NCBI GenBank assembly: GCA_958298945.1
Contig: OY282608.1
Location: 61,542,951 to 61,606,950, forward strand
Reading direction: 5' to 3'
Length of the DNA: 64,000 nucleotides
DNA from: Atherix ibis
Lineage: Eukaryota; Arthropoda; Insecta; Diptera; Athericidae
Within the stretch, counting starts at the first letter, position 1. Each line of letters starts with the position of its first letter. Made by a program: the position numbers and the translations under genes. This document shows positions 29,771 through 43,575 of the stretch, piece after piece. The notes beneath the pieces were generated by a model. The model did no database searches, had not been told where the DNA came from, and worked only from the letters and a program-made list of their open reading frames with translations.

Positions 29771-32060
29771 CCAACAAGCCATCAAACCAACAAACAAATA
29801 AACCAACAAACCAAAAAACAAACAAACCAACAAACCAACAAGCCAACAAACCAACAAACCAACTAGCCAACAAGCCAACAAACCAACAAACCAACAAACC
29901 AACAAACCAACAAACCAACAAGCCAACAAACCAACAAACAAATAAACAAACAAACCAACAAACCAACAAACCGACAAACAAAACCAACAAACCAACAAAC
30001 CAACAAACCAACAAACCAACAAACCAACAAACCAACAAGCCAACAAACCAACAAACAAATAAACAAACAAACCAACAAACCAACAAACCGACAAACCAAC
30101 AAACCAACAAACCAACAAACCAAACAGCCAACAAACAAAACCAACAAACCAACAAACCAACAAACCAACAAACCAACAAACCAACAAGCCAACAAACCAA
30201 CAATTCAACAAACCAACATGCCAACAAACCAACAAACAAATAAACCAACAAACCAAAAAACAAACATACCAACAAACCAACAAGCCAACAAACCAACAAA
30301 CCAACTAGCCAACAAGCCAACAAACCAACAAACCAACAAACCAACAAACCAACAAGCCAACAAACCAACAAACAAATAAACAAACAAACCAACAAACCAA
30401 CAAACCGACAAACAAAACCAACAAACCAACAAACCAACAAACCAACAAACCAACAAACCAACAAACCAACAAGCCAACAAACCAACAAACCAACAAACCA
30501 ACAAACCAACAAGCCAACAAACCAACAAACAAATAAACAAACAAACCAACAAACCAAAAAACCAACAAACAAAACCAACAAACCAACAAACCAACAAACC
30601 AACAAACCAACAAACCAACAAACCAACAAACCAACAAGCCAACAAACCAACAAACAAATAATCAAACAAACCAACAAACTAACAAACCGACAAACCAACA
30701 AACCAAAAAACCAACAAAACAACAAACCAACAAGCCAACAAACCAACAAACCAACAAACCAAGAAGCCAACAAGCCAACAAACCAACAAACCAACAAGCC
30801 AACAAACCAACAAACCAACAAACCAACAAGCCAACAAACCAACAAACAAATAAACCAACAAACCAAAAAACAAACAAACCAACAAACCAACAAGCCAACA
30901 AACTAACAAACCAACAAGCCAACAAGCCAACAAACCAACAAACCAAGTAACCAAAAAGCCAACAAACTAACAAACCAACAAGCCAACAAGCCAACAAACC
31001 AACAAACCAACAAAGCAACAAGCCAACAAGCCAACAAACCAACAAAACAAAAAGCCAAAAAACCAACAAACCAACAAGCCAACAAGCCAACCAACCAACA
31101 AACCAACAAACCAACAAGCCAACTTACCAACAAACCAACAAGCCAACAAACCAACAAACCAACAAACCAACAAACCAACAAGCCAACAAGTCAACAAACC
31201 AACAAACCAACAAGCCAACAAACCAACAAACCAAAAAACCAACAAACAAAATCAACAAACCAACAAACCAACAAACCAACAAACCAACAAACCAACAAAC
31301 AAATAAACCAACAAACCAACAAACCAACAAATCAAAAAACCAACAAACAAAACCAACAAACCAACAAACCAACAAACCAACAAACCAACAAACCAACAAA
31401 CCAACAAGCCCACAAACCAACAAACAAATAAACAAACAAACCAACAAACCAACAAACCGACAAACCAACAAACCAAAAAACCAACAAACCAACAAACCAA
31501 CAAGCCAACAAACCAACAAACCAACAAACCAAGAAGCCAACAAGCCAACAAACCAACAAACCAACAAGCCAACAAACCAACAAACCAACAAACCAACAAG
31601 CCAACAAACCAACAAACAAATAAACCAACAAACCAAAAAACAAAGAAACCAACAAACCAACAAGCCAACAAACCAACAAACCAACAAGCCAACAAGCCAA
31701 CAAACCAACAAACCAACAAAACAACAAACCAACAAACCAATAAGCCAACAAACCAACAAACGAACAAACAACAAACCAACAAACCAACAAACCAACAAAC
31801 CAACAAACCAACAAGCCAACAAGCCAACAAACCAACAAATTAACAATCCAACAAACTAACAAACAAATAAACCAACAAACCAACAAACCAACAAACCAAC
31901 AAACCAAAAAACCAACAAACCAATAAGCCAACAAACCAACAAACAAATAAACCAAATAACCAAAAAACAAACAAACCAACAAACCAACAAGTCAACAAAC
32001 CAACAAACCAACAAGCCAACAAACCAACAAACTAACAAACCAACAAATTAACAAACCAAA
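29771..32060. repeat. Higher-order repeat III, copy 2 (~2.29 kb)
   Basis: Tandem partner of the preceding block: GCCATC 29778, AATTC 30202, CTTACC 31123, AAATAACC 31954, AAATTAAC 32045. Spacing between landmarks differs from copy 1 only by single octamers (AATTC to CTTACC is 921 against 929; CTTACC to AAATAACC is 831 against 823). Confidence 0.88.
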
Positions 32061-35000
32061 AAGCCAACAAGCCAACAAACCAACAAAGCAACAATCCAGC
32101 AAACTAACAAACAAATTAACCAACAAACCAACAAACCAACAAACCGACAAACCAACAAACCAACAACCCAACAAACCAACAAACAAATAAACCAACAAAC
32201 CAACAAACCAATAAACCAACAAGCCAACAAGCCAACAAACCAACAAGCCAACAAGCCAACAAACCAACAAACCAACAAACCAACAAGCCAACAAACCAAC
32301 AAACCAACAAGCCAACAAGCCAACAAACCAACAAACCAAAAAACCAACAAATCAACAAACCAACAAACCAACAAGCCAACAAGCCAACAAACCAACAAAC
32401 CAACAAACCAACAAGCCAACAAACCAACAAATCAACAAACCGGCAAGCCAACAAACCAACAAACGAATAAACCAACAAACCAAAAAACAAACAAACCAAC
32501 AAACCAACAAGCCAATAAACCAACAAACCAACAAGCCAACAAGCCAACAAACCAACAAACCAACAAACCAACAAACCAACAAACCAACAAGCCAACAAGC
32601 CAACAAACCAACAAACCAACAAACCAACAAACCAATAAGCCAACAAACCAACAAACCAACAAACCAAGTAACGAAAAAGCCAACAAACTAACAAACCAAC
32701 AAGCCAATAAGCCAACAAACCAACAAACCAACAAAGCAACAAGCCAACAAGCCAACAAACCAACAAACCAACAAGCCAACAAACCAACAAACCAACAAGC
32801 CAACAAGCCAACAAACCAACAAACCAACAAACCAACAAGCCAACAAAACAACAAACCAACAAGCCAACAAGCCAACAAACCAACAAACCAACAAACCAAC
32901 AAACCAACAAGCCAACAAGCCAACAAACCAACAAACCAATAAGCCAACAAACCAACAAACCAACAAACCAAAAAACCAACAAACAAAACCAACAAACCAA
33001 CAAACCAACAAACCAACAAACCAACAAACCAACAAGCCAACAAACCAACAAATCAACAAACCAACAAGCCATCAAACCAACAAACAAATAAACCAACAAA
33101 CCAAAAAACAAACAAACCAACAAACCAACAAGCCAACAAACCAACAAACCAACTAGCCAACAAGCCAACAAACCAACAAACCAACAAACCAACAAACACA
33201 CAAACCAACAAGCCAACAAACCAACAAACAAATAAACAAACAAACCAACAAACCAACAAACCGACAAACAAAACCAACAAACCAACAAACCAACAAACCA
33301 ACAAACTAACAAACCAACAAACCAACAAACCAACAAGCCAACAAACCAACAAACCAACAAACCAACAAGCCAACAAGCCAACAAACCAACAAACCAACAA
33401 ACCAACAAGCCAACAAACCAACAAACCAACAAACAAATAAACCAACAAACCAACAAACCAACAAACCGACAAACCAACAAACCAAAAAACCAACAAACCA
33501 ACAAACCAACAAACCAACAAACCAACAAACCAACAAGCCAACAAACCAACAAACAAATAAACTAACAAACCAAAAAACAAACAAACCAACAAACCAACAA
33601 GCCAACAAACCAACAAACCAACAAGCCAACAAGCCAACAAACCAACAAACAAATAAACCAACAAACCAAAAAACAAACAAACCAACAAACCAACAAGCCA
33701 ACAAACCAACAAACCAACAAGCCAACAAGCCAACAAACCAACAAAACCAACAAACCAACAAGCCAACAAACCAACAAACCAACAAACCAACAAACCAACA
33801 AACCAACAAGCCAACAAGCCAACAAACCAACAAACCAACAATCCAACAAACTAACAAACAAATAAACCAACAAGTTAACAAGCCAACAAACCAACAAACC
33901 AACAAACCAACAAACCAACAAACCAACAAGCCAACAAACCAACAAACCAACAAACCAATAAGCCAACAAACCAACAAACCAACAAACCAAGTAACGAAAA
34001 AGCCAACAAACTAACAAACCAACAAGCCAATAAGCCAACAAACCAACAAACCAACAAAGCAACAAGCCAACAAGCCAACAAACCAACAAACCAACAAGCC
34101 AACAAACCAACAAACCAACAAGCCAACAAGCCAACAAACCAACAAACCAACAAACCAACAAGCCAACAAAACAACAAACCAACAAGCCAACAAACCAACA
34201 AACCAACAAACCAACAAACCAACAAGCCAACAAGCCAACAAACCAACAAACCAATAAGCCAACAAACCAACAAACCAACAAACCAAAAAACCAACAAACA
34301 AAACCAACAAAACAACAAACCAACAAACCAACAAACCAACAAACCAACAAGCCAACAAACCAACAAATCAACAAACCAACAAGCCATCAAACCAACAAAC
34401 AAATAAACCAACAAACCAAAAAACAAACAAACCAACAAACCAACAAGCCAACAAACCAACAAACCAACTAGCCAACAAGCCAACAAACCAACAAACCAAC
34501 AAACCAACAAACCAACAAGCCAACAAACCAACAAACAAATAAACAAACAAACCAACAAACCAAGTAACGAAAAAGCCAACAAACTAACAAACCAACAAGC
34601 CAATAAGCCAACAAACCAACAAACCAACAAAGCAACAAGCCAACAAGCCAACAAACCAACAAACCAACAAGCCAACAAACCAACAAACCAACAAGCCAAC
34701 AAGCCAACAAACCAACAAACCAACAAACCAACAAGCCAACAAAACAACAAACCAACAAGCCAACAAACCAACAAACCAACAAACCAAAAAACCAACAAGC
34801 CAACAAGCCAACAAACCAACAAACCAATAAGCCAACAAACCAACAAACCAACAAACCAAAAAACCAACAAACAAAACCAACAAACCAACAAACCAACAAA
34901 CCAACAAACCAACAAACCAACAAACCAACAAGCCAACAAACCAACAAATCAACAAACCGGCAAGCCAACAAACCAACAAACGAATAAACCAACAAATCAA

Positions 35001-35570
35001 AAAACAAACAAACCAACAAACCAACAAGCCAATAAACCAACAAACCAACAAGCCAACAAGCCAACAAACCAACAAACCAACAAACCAACAAACCAACAAA
35101 CCAACAAGCCAACAAACCAGCAAACCAACAAACCAACAAACCAATAAGCCAACAAACCAACAAACCAACAAACCAAGTAACGAAAAAGCCAAAAAACTAA
35201 CAAACCAACAAGCCAATAAGCCAACAAACCAACAAACCAACAAAGCAACAAGCCAACAAGCCAACAAACCAACAAACCAACAAGCCAACAAACCAACAAA
35301 CCAACAAGCCAACAAGCCAACAAACCAACAAACCAACAAAGTAACAAGCCAACAAAACAACAAACCAACAAGCCAACAAGCCAACAAACCAACAAACCAA
35401 CAAACCAACAAACCAACAAGCCAACAAGCCAACAAACCAACAAACCAATAAGCCAACAAACCAACAAACCAACAAACCAAAAAACCAACAAACAAAACCA
35501 ACGAACCAACAAACCAACAAACCAACAAACCAACAAACCAACAAGCCAACAAACCAACAAATCAACAAAC
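32061..35570. repeat. GTAACG-marked domain 2
   Basis: GTAACG at 32668, 33991, 34564 and 35177; CCGG at 32440 and 34957; AAGTTAAC near 33872. Its middle, about 32,600-34,570, is the partner of 15,160-17,120. The opening, about 32,061-32,440, contains CAATCCAGC followed by CAAATTAACC and resembles the tails of repeat III copies elsewhere (about 37,875, 38,789, 45,928). The domain is a patchwork of segments found elsewhere in the array, with no gene. Confidence 0.82.
32600..34570. repeat. Dispersed duplicate block, member 2
   Basis: Partner of 15,160-17,120 at 17,441 bp. GTAACG to GTAACG spacing is 1,323 bp in both (15227-16550 and 32668-33991). Sequence flanking the pair differs, so this is a segmental copy or a conversion tract within a larger array rather than part of a simple tandem series. 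Confidence 0.85.
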
Positions 35571-37840
35571 CAACAAGCCATCAAACCAACAAACAAATAA
35601 ACCAACAAACCAAAAAACAAACAAACCAACAAACCAACAAACCAACAAACCAACAAACCAACAAGCCAACAAACCAACAAACAAATAAACAAACAAACCA
35701 ACAAACCAACAAACCGACAAACAAAACCAACAAACCAACAAACCAACAAACCAACAAACCAACAAACCAACAAACCAACAAGCCAACAAACCAACAAACA
35801 AATAAACAAACAAACCAACAAACCAACAAACCGACAAACCAACAAACCAACAAACCAACAAACCAAACAACCAACAAACAAAACCAACAAACCAACAAAC
35901 CAACAAACCAACAAACCAACAAACCAACAAGCCAACAAACCAACAATTCAACAAACCAACAAGCCAACAAACCAACAAACAAATAAACCAACAAACCAAA
36001 AAACAAACATACCAACAAACCAACAAGCCAACAAACCAACAAACCAACTAGCCAACAAGCCAACAAACCAACAAACCAACAAACCAACAAACCAACAAGC
36101 CAACAAACCAACAAACAAATAAACAAACAAACCAACAAACCAACAAACCGACAAACAAAACCAACAAACCAACAAACCAACAAACCAACAAACCAACAAA
36201 CCAACAAACCAACAAACCAACAAACCAACAAGCCAACAAACCAACAAACCAACAAACCAACAAACCAACAAGCCAACAAACCAACAAACAAATAAACAAA
36301 CAAACCAACAAACCAAAAAACCAACAAACAAAACCAACAAACCAACAAACCAACAAACCAACAAACCAACAAACCAACAAACCAACAAACCAACAAACCA
36401 ACAAGCCAACAAACCAACAAACAAATAATCAAACAAACCAACAAACCAACAAACCGACAAACCAACAAACCAAAAAACCAACAAACCAACAAACCAACAA
36501 GCCAACAAACCAACAAATCAACAAACCAAGAAGCCAACAAGCCAACAAACCAACAAACCAACAAGCCAACAAACCAACAAACCAACAAACCAACAAGCCA
36601 ACAAACCAACAAACAAATAAACCAACAAACCAAAAAACAAACAAACCAACAAACCAACAAGCCAACAAACTAACAAACCAACAAGCCAACAAGCCAACAA
36701 ACCAACAAACCAAGTAACCAAAAAGCCAACAAACTAACAAACCAACAAGCCAACAAGCCAACAAACCAACAAACCAACAAAGCAACAAGCCAACAAGCCA
36801 ACAAACCAACAAAACAAAAAGCCAAAAAACCAACAAACCAACAAGCCAACAAGCCAACTAACCAACAAACCAACAAACCAACAAGCCAACTTACCAACAA
36901 ACCATCAAGCCAACAAACCAACAAACCAACAAACCAACAAACCAACAAGCCAACAAGTCAACAAACCAACAAACCAACAAGCCAACAAACCAACAAACCA
37001 AAAAACCAACAAACAAAATCAACAAACCAACAAACCAACAAACCAACAAACCAACAAACCAACAAACCAACAAACCAACAAACAAATAAACCAACAAACC
37101 AACAAACCAACAAACCAAAAAACCAACAAACAAAACCAACAAACCAACAAACCAACAAACCAACAAACCAACAAACCAACAAACCAACAAGCCCACAAAC
37201 CAACAAACAAATAAACAAACAAACCAACAAACCAACAAACCGACAAACCAACAAACCAAAAAACCAACAAACCAACAAACCAACAAGCCAACAAACCAAC
37301 AAACCAACAAACCAAGAAGCCAACAAGCCAACAAACCAACAAACCAACAAGCCAACAAACCAACAAACCAACAAACCAACAAGCCAACAAACCAACAAAC
37401 AAATAAACCAACAAACCAAAAAACAAAGAAACCAACAAACCAACAAGCCAACAAACCAACAAACCAACAAGCCAACAAGCCAACAAACCAACAAACCAAC
37501 AAAACAACAAACCAACAAACCAATAAGTCAACAAACCAACAAACGAACAAACAACAAACCAACAAACCAACAAACCAACAAACCAACAAACCAACAAGCC
37601 AACAAGCCAACAAACCAACAAATCAACAATCCAACAAACTAACAAACAAATAAACCAACAAACCAACAAACCAACAAACCAACAAACCAAAAAACCAACA
37701 AACCAATAAGCCAACAAACCAACAAACAAATAAACCAAATAACCAAAAAACAAACAAACCAACAAACCAACAAGTCAACAAACCAACAAACCAACAAGCC
37801 AACAAACCAACAAACTAACAAACCAACAAATTAACAAACC
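35571..37840. repeat. Higher-order repeat III, copy 3
   Basis: Landmarks in the same order: GCCATC 35577, AATTC 35945, CTTACC 36890, AAATAACC 37737, AAATTAAC near 37,829. GCCATC to AATTC is 368 bp against 432 and 424 in copies 1 and 2, a loss of 7-8 whole units. CTTACC to AAATAACC is 847 bp, two to three units longer. Unit CCAACATG after AATTC in copies 1 and 2 reads CCAACAAG here. Confidence 0.85.
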
Positions 37841-39430
37841 AACAAGCCAACAAGCCAACAAACCAACAAAGCAACAATCCAACAAACTAACAAACAAATT
37901 AACCAACAAACCAACAAACCAACAAACCAACAAACCAACAAGCCAACAAACCAACAAACCAACTAGCCAACAAGCCAACAAACCAACAAACCAATAAACC
38001 AAGAAACCAACAAGCCAACAAACCAACAAACAAATAAACAAACAAACCAACAAACCAACAAACCGACAAACAAAACCAACAAACCAACAAACCAACAAAC
38101 CAACAAACCAACAAACCAACAAACCAACAAGCCAACAAACCAACAAACCAACAAACCAACAAACCAACAAGCCAACAAACCAACAAACAAATAAACAAAC
38201 AAACCAACAAACCAAAAAACCAACAAACAAAACCAACAAACCAACAAACCAACAAACCAACAAACCAACAAACCAACAAACCAACAAACCAACAAGCCAA
38301 CAAACTAACAAACAAATAATCAAACAAACCAACAAACCAACAAACCGACAAACCAACAAACCAAAAAACCAACAAACCAACAAACCAACAAGCCAACAAA
38401 CCAACAAACCAACAAACCAAGAAGCCAACAAGCCAACAAACCAACAAACCAACAAACGAACAAACAACAAACCAACAAACCAACAAACCAACAAACTAAC
38501 AAACCAACAAGCCAACAAGCCAACAAACCAACAAATCAACAATCCAACAAACTAACAAACAAATAAACCAACAAACCAACAAACCAACAAACCAACAAAC
38601 CAAAAAACCAACAAAACAATAAGCCAACAAACCGACAAACAAATAAACCAAATAACCAAAAAACAAATAAACCAACAAACCAACAAGTCAACAAACCAAC
38701 AAACCAACAAGCCAACAAACCAACAAACTAACAAACCAACAAATTAACAAACCAACAAGCCAACAAGCCAACAAACCAACAAAGCAACAATCCAACAAAC
38801 TAACAAACAAATTAACCAACAAACCAACAAACCAACAAACCAACAAACCAACAAGCCAACAAACCAACAAACCAACTAGCCAACAAGCCAACAAACCAAC
38901 AAACCAACAAACCAACAAACCAACAAGCCAACAAACCAACAAACAAATAAACAAACAAACCAACAAACCAACAAACCGACAAACAAAACCAACAAACCAA
39001 CAAACCAACAAACCAACAAACCAACAAACCAACAAACCAACAAACCAACAAGCCAACAAACCAACAAACCAACAAACCAACAAACCAACAAGCCAACAAA
39101 CCAACAAACAAATAAACAAACAAACCAACAAACCAAAAAACCAACAAACAAAACCAACAAACCAACAAACCAACAAACCAACAAACCAACAAACCAACAA
39201 ACCAACAAACCAACAAGCCAACAAACCAACAAACAAATAATCAAACAAACCAACAAACCAACAAACCGACAAACCAACAAACCAAAAAACCAACAAACTA
39301 ACAAACCAACAAGCCAACAAACCAACAAACCAACAAACCAAGAAGCCAACAAGCCAACAAACCAACAAACCAACAAGCCAACAAACCAACAAACCAATAA
39401 ACCAACAAGCCAACAAACCAACAAACAAAT
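37640..39430. repeat. ~0.91-kb tandem duplication
   Basis: A 913-bp direct repeat: AAATAACC (37737/38650), AATCC before CAAATTAACC (37876/38789), CTAGCC (t at 37964/38877) and CCGACAAACAAAACC (38063/38976). By AAATAATC the offset is 921 (38314/39235), one unit more. The first copy breaks off near 38,457 at CAAACGAACAAACAAC, a context otherwise seen in the last third of repeat III, so the junction lies between two repeat III segments. Confidence 0.82.
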
Positions 39431-40620
39431 AAACCAACAAACCAAAAAACAAACAAACCAACAAACCAACAAGCCAACAAACTAACAAACCAACAAGCCA
39501 ACAAGCCAACAAACCAACAAACCAAGTAACCAAAAAGCCAACAAACTAACAAACCAACAAGCCAACAAGCCAACAAACCAACAAAGCAACAAGCCAACAA
39601 GCCAACAAACCAACAAAACAAAAAGCCAAAAAATCAACAAACCAACAAGCCAACAAGCCAACTAACCAACAAACCAACAAACCAACAAGCCAACTTACCA
39701 ACAAACCAACAAGCCAACAAACCAACAAACCAACAAACCAACAAACCAACAAGCAAACAAGTCAACAAACCAACAAACCAACAAGCCAACAAACCAACAA
39801 ACCAAAAAACCAACAAACAAAATCAACAAACCAACAAACCAACAAACCAACAAACCAACAAACCAACAAACCAACAAACAAATAAACCAACAAACCAACA
39901 AACCAACAAACCAAAAAACCAACAAACAAAACCAACAAACCAACAAACCAACAAACCAACAAACCAACAAACCAACAAGCCCACAAACCAACAAACAAAT
40001 AAACAAACAAACCAACAAACCAACAAACCGACAAACCAACAAACCAAAAAACCAACAAACCAACAAACCAACAAGCCAACAAACCAACAAACCAACAAAC
40101 CAAGAAGCCAACAAGCCAACAAACCAACAAACCAACAAGCCAACAAACCAACAAACCAACAAACCAACAAGCCAACAAACCAACAAACAAATAAACCAAC
40201 AAACCAAAAAACAAAGAAACCAACAAACCAACAAGCCAACAAACCAACAAACCAACAAGCCAACAAGCCAACAAACCAACAAACCAACAAAACAACAAAC
40301 CAACAAACCAATAAGCCAACAAACCAACAAACGAACAAACAACAAACCAACAAACCAACAAACCAACAAACCAACAAACCAACAAGCCAACAAGCCAACA
40401 AACCAACAAATCAACAATCCAACAAACTAACAAACAAATAAACCAACAAACCAACAAACCAACAAACCAACAAACCAAAAAACCAACAAACCAATAAGCC
40501 AACAAACCAACAAACAAATAAACCAAATAACCAAAAAACAAACAAACCAACAAACCAACAAGTCAACAAACCAACAAACCAACAAGCCAACAAACCAACA
40601 AACTAACAAACCAACAAATT
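39430..40620. repeat. Higher-order repeat III, partial copy (3' part)
   Basis: Contains CTTACC (39694) and AAATAACC (40525), 831 bp apart as in copy 2, and closes with AAATTAAC at about 40,617. The upstream AATTC landmark is missing: the segment before it comes from the 0.91-kb duplication. It is offset 2,804 bp from the CTTACC of copy 3. Confidence 0.8.
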
Positions 40621-40786
40621 AACAAACCAACAAGCCAACAAGCCAACAAACCAACAAAGCAACAATCCAACAAACTAACAAACAAATTAACCAACAAACC
40701 AACAAACCAACATACCGACAAACCAACAAACCAACAAGCCAACAAACCAACAAACAAATAAACCAACAAACCAACAAACCAATAAA

Positions 40787-41400
40787 CCGATAAACCAACA
40801 AACCAAAAAACCAACAAATCAACAAACCAACAAACCAACAAGCCAACAAGCCAACAAACCAACAAACCAACAAACCAACAAGCCAACAAACCAACAAACC
40901 AACAAGCCAACAAGCCAACAAACCAACAAACCAACAAACCAACAAACCGACAAACCAAAAAACCAACAAGCCAACAAACCAACAAACAAATAAACCAACA
41001 AACCAACAAACCAACAAACCGATAAACCAACAAACCAAAAAACCAACAAATCAACAAACCAACAAACCAACAAGCCAACAAGCCAACAAACCAACAAACC
41101 AACAAGCCAACAAGCCAACAAACCAACAAACCGACAAGCCAACAAACCAACAAACCAACAAACCAACAAGCCAACAAACCAACAAACCAAAAAACAAACA
41201 AACCAACAAACCAACAAGCCAACAAACCAACAAACCAACAAGCCAACAAACCAACAAACCGATAAACCAACAAACCAAAAAACCAACAAATCAACAAACC
41301 AACAAACCAACAAGCCAACAAGCCAACAAGCCAACAAACCAACAAACCAACAAACCAACAAGCCAACAAGCCAACAAACCAACAAACCGATAAGCCAACA
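40787..41400. repeat. Three-copy ~232/240-bp tandem repeat marked by CCGATAAA
   Basis: CCGATAAACC recurs at 40787, 41019 and 41259, each time followed by CCAACAAACCAAAAAACC and then AAATCAAC. Spacings are 232 and 240 bp (29 and 30 units). A further CCGATAAG lies at 41397. Single CCGATAAA units also occur near 46,033 and 54,262 in related contexts. Confidence 0.82.
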
Positions 41401-43575
41401 AACCAACAAACCAACAAACCAAAAAAAAAACAAACAAAACCAACAAGCCAACAAACCAACAAACCAACAAACCAACAAACCAACAAACCAACAAACCAAC
41501 AAACCAACAAGCCAACAAACCAACAAACAAATAAACCAACAAACCAACAAAGCAACAAGCGAACAAACCAACAAACAAATAAACCAACAAACCAACAAGC
41601 CAACAAGCCAACAAACCAACAAACCAACAAGCCAATAAACCAACAAATCAACAAACCGGCAAGCCAACAAACCAACAAACGAATAAACCAACAAACCAAA
41701 AAACAAACAAACCAACAAACCAACAAGCCAACAAACCAACAAACCAACAAGTTAACAAGCCAACAAACCAACAAACCAACAAACCAACAAACCAACAAAC
41801 CAACAAGCCAACAAACCAACAAACCAACAAACCAATAAGCCAACAAACCAACAAACCAACTAACCAAGTAACGAAAAAGCCAACAAACTAACAAACCAAC
41901 AAGCAAATAAGCCAACAAACCAACAAACCAACAAAGCAACAAGCCAGCAAGCCAACAAACCAACAAACCAACAAGCCAACAAACCAACAAACGAACAAGC
42001 CAACAAGCCAACAAACCAACAAACCAACAAACCAACAAGCCAACAAAACAACAAACCAACAAGCCAACAAACCAACAAACCAACAAACCAACAAACCAAC
42101 AAGCCAACAGGCCAACAAACCAACAAACCAATAAGCCAACAAACCAACAAACCAACAAACCAAAAAACCAACAAACAAAACCAACAAACCAACAAACCAA
42201 CAAACCAACAAACCAACAAACCAACAAGCCAACAAACCAACAAATCAACAAACCAACAAGCCATCAAACCAACAAACAAATAAACCAACAAACCAAAAAA
42301 CAAACAAACCAACAAACCAACAAGCCAACAAACCAACAAACCAACTAGCCAACAAGCCAACAAACCAACAAACCAACAAACCAACAAACCAACAAGCCAA
42401 CAAACCAACAAACAAATAAACAAACAAACCAACAAACCAAGTAACGAAAAAGCCAACAAACTAACAAACCAACAAGCCAATAAGCCAACAAACCAACAAA
42501 CCAACAAAGCAACAAGCCAACAAGCCAACAAACCAACAAACCAACAAGCCAACAAACCAACAAACCAACAAACCAACAAACCAACAAACCAACAAGCCAA
42601 CAAACCAACAAACAAATAAACAAACAAACCAACAAACCAAGTAACGAAAAAGCCAACAAACTAACAAACCAACAAGCCAATAAGCCAACAAACCAACAAA
42701 CCAACAAAGCAACAAGCCAACAAGCCAACAAACCAACAAACCAACAAGCCAACAAACCAACAAACCAACAAGCCAACAAGCCAACAAACCAACAAACCAA
42801 CAAACCAACAAGCCAACAAAACAACAAACCAACAAGCCAACAAACCAACAAACCAACAAACCAACAAACCAACAAGCCAACAAGCCAACAAACCAACAAA
42901 CCAATAAGCCAACAAACCAACAAACCAACAAACCAAAAAACCAACAAACAAAACCAACAAACCAACAAACCAACAAACCAACAAACCAACAAACCAACAA
43001 GCCAACAAACCAACAAATCAACAAACCGGCAAGCCAACAAACCAACAAACGAATAAACCAACAAACCAAAAAAAAAACAAACCAACAAACCAACAAGCCA
43101 ATAAACCAACAAACCAACAAGCCAACAAGCCAACAAACCAACAAACCAACAAACCAACAAACCAACAAACCAACAAGCCAACAAACCAACAAACCAACAA
43201 ACCAACAAACCAATAAGCCAACAAACCAACAAACCAACAAACCAAGTAACGAAAAAGCCAACAAACTAACAAACCAACAAACCAACAAGCCAACAAACCA
43301 ACAAACCAACAAGCCAACAAGCCAACAAACCAACAAACCAACAAACCAACAAGCCAACAAAACAACAAACCAACAAGCCAACAAGCCAACAAACCAACAA
43401 ACCAACAAACCAACAAACCAACAAGCCAACAAGCCAACAAACCAACAAACCAATAAGCCAACAAACCAACAAACCAACAAACCAAAAAACCAACAAACAA
43501 AACCAACAAACCAACAAACCAACAAACCAACAAACCAACAAGCCAACAAGCCAACAAACCAACAAATCAACAAAC
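41401..43575. repeat. GTAACG-marked domain 3
   Basis: Begins near a 10-A run (41421-41430). GTAACG lies at 41868, 42441, 42641 and 43246 and CCGG at 41656 and 43026. The two GTAACG sites at 42441 and 42641 are 200 bp (25 units) apart with matching upstream sequence (CAAATAAACAAAC before each), suggesting a local 200-bp duplication. A second 10-A run is at 43068-43077. No gene is present. Confidence 0.82.
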
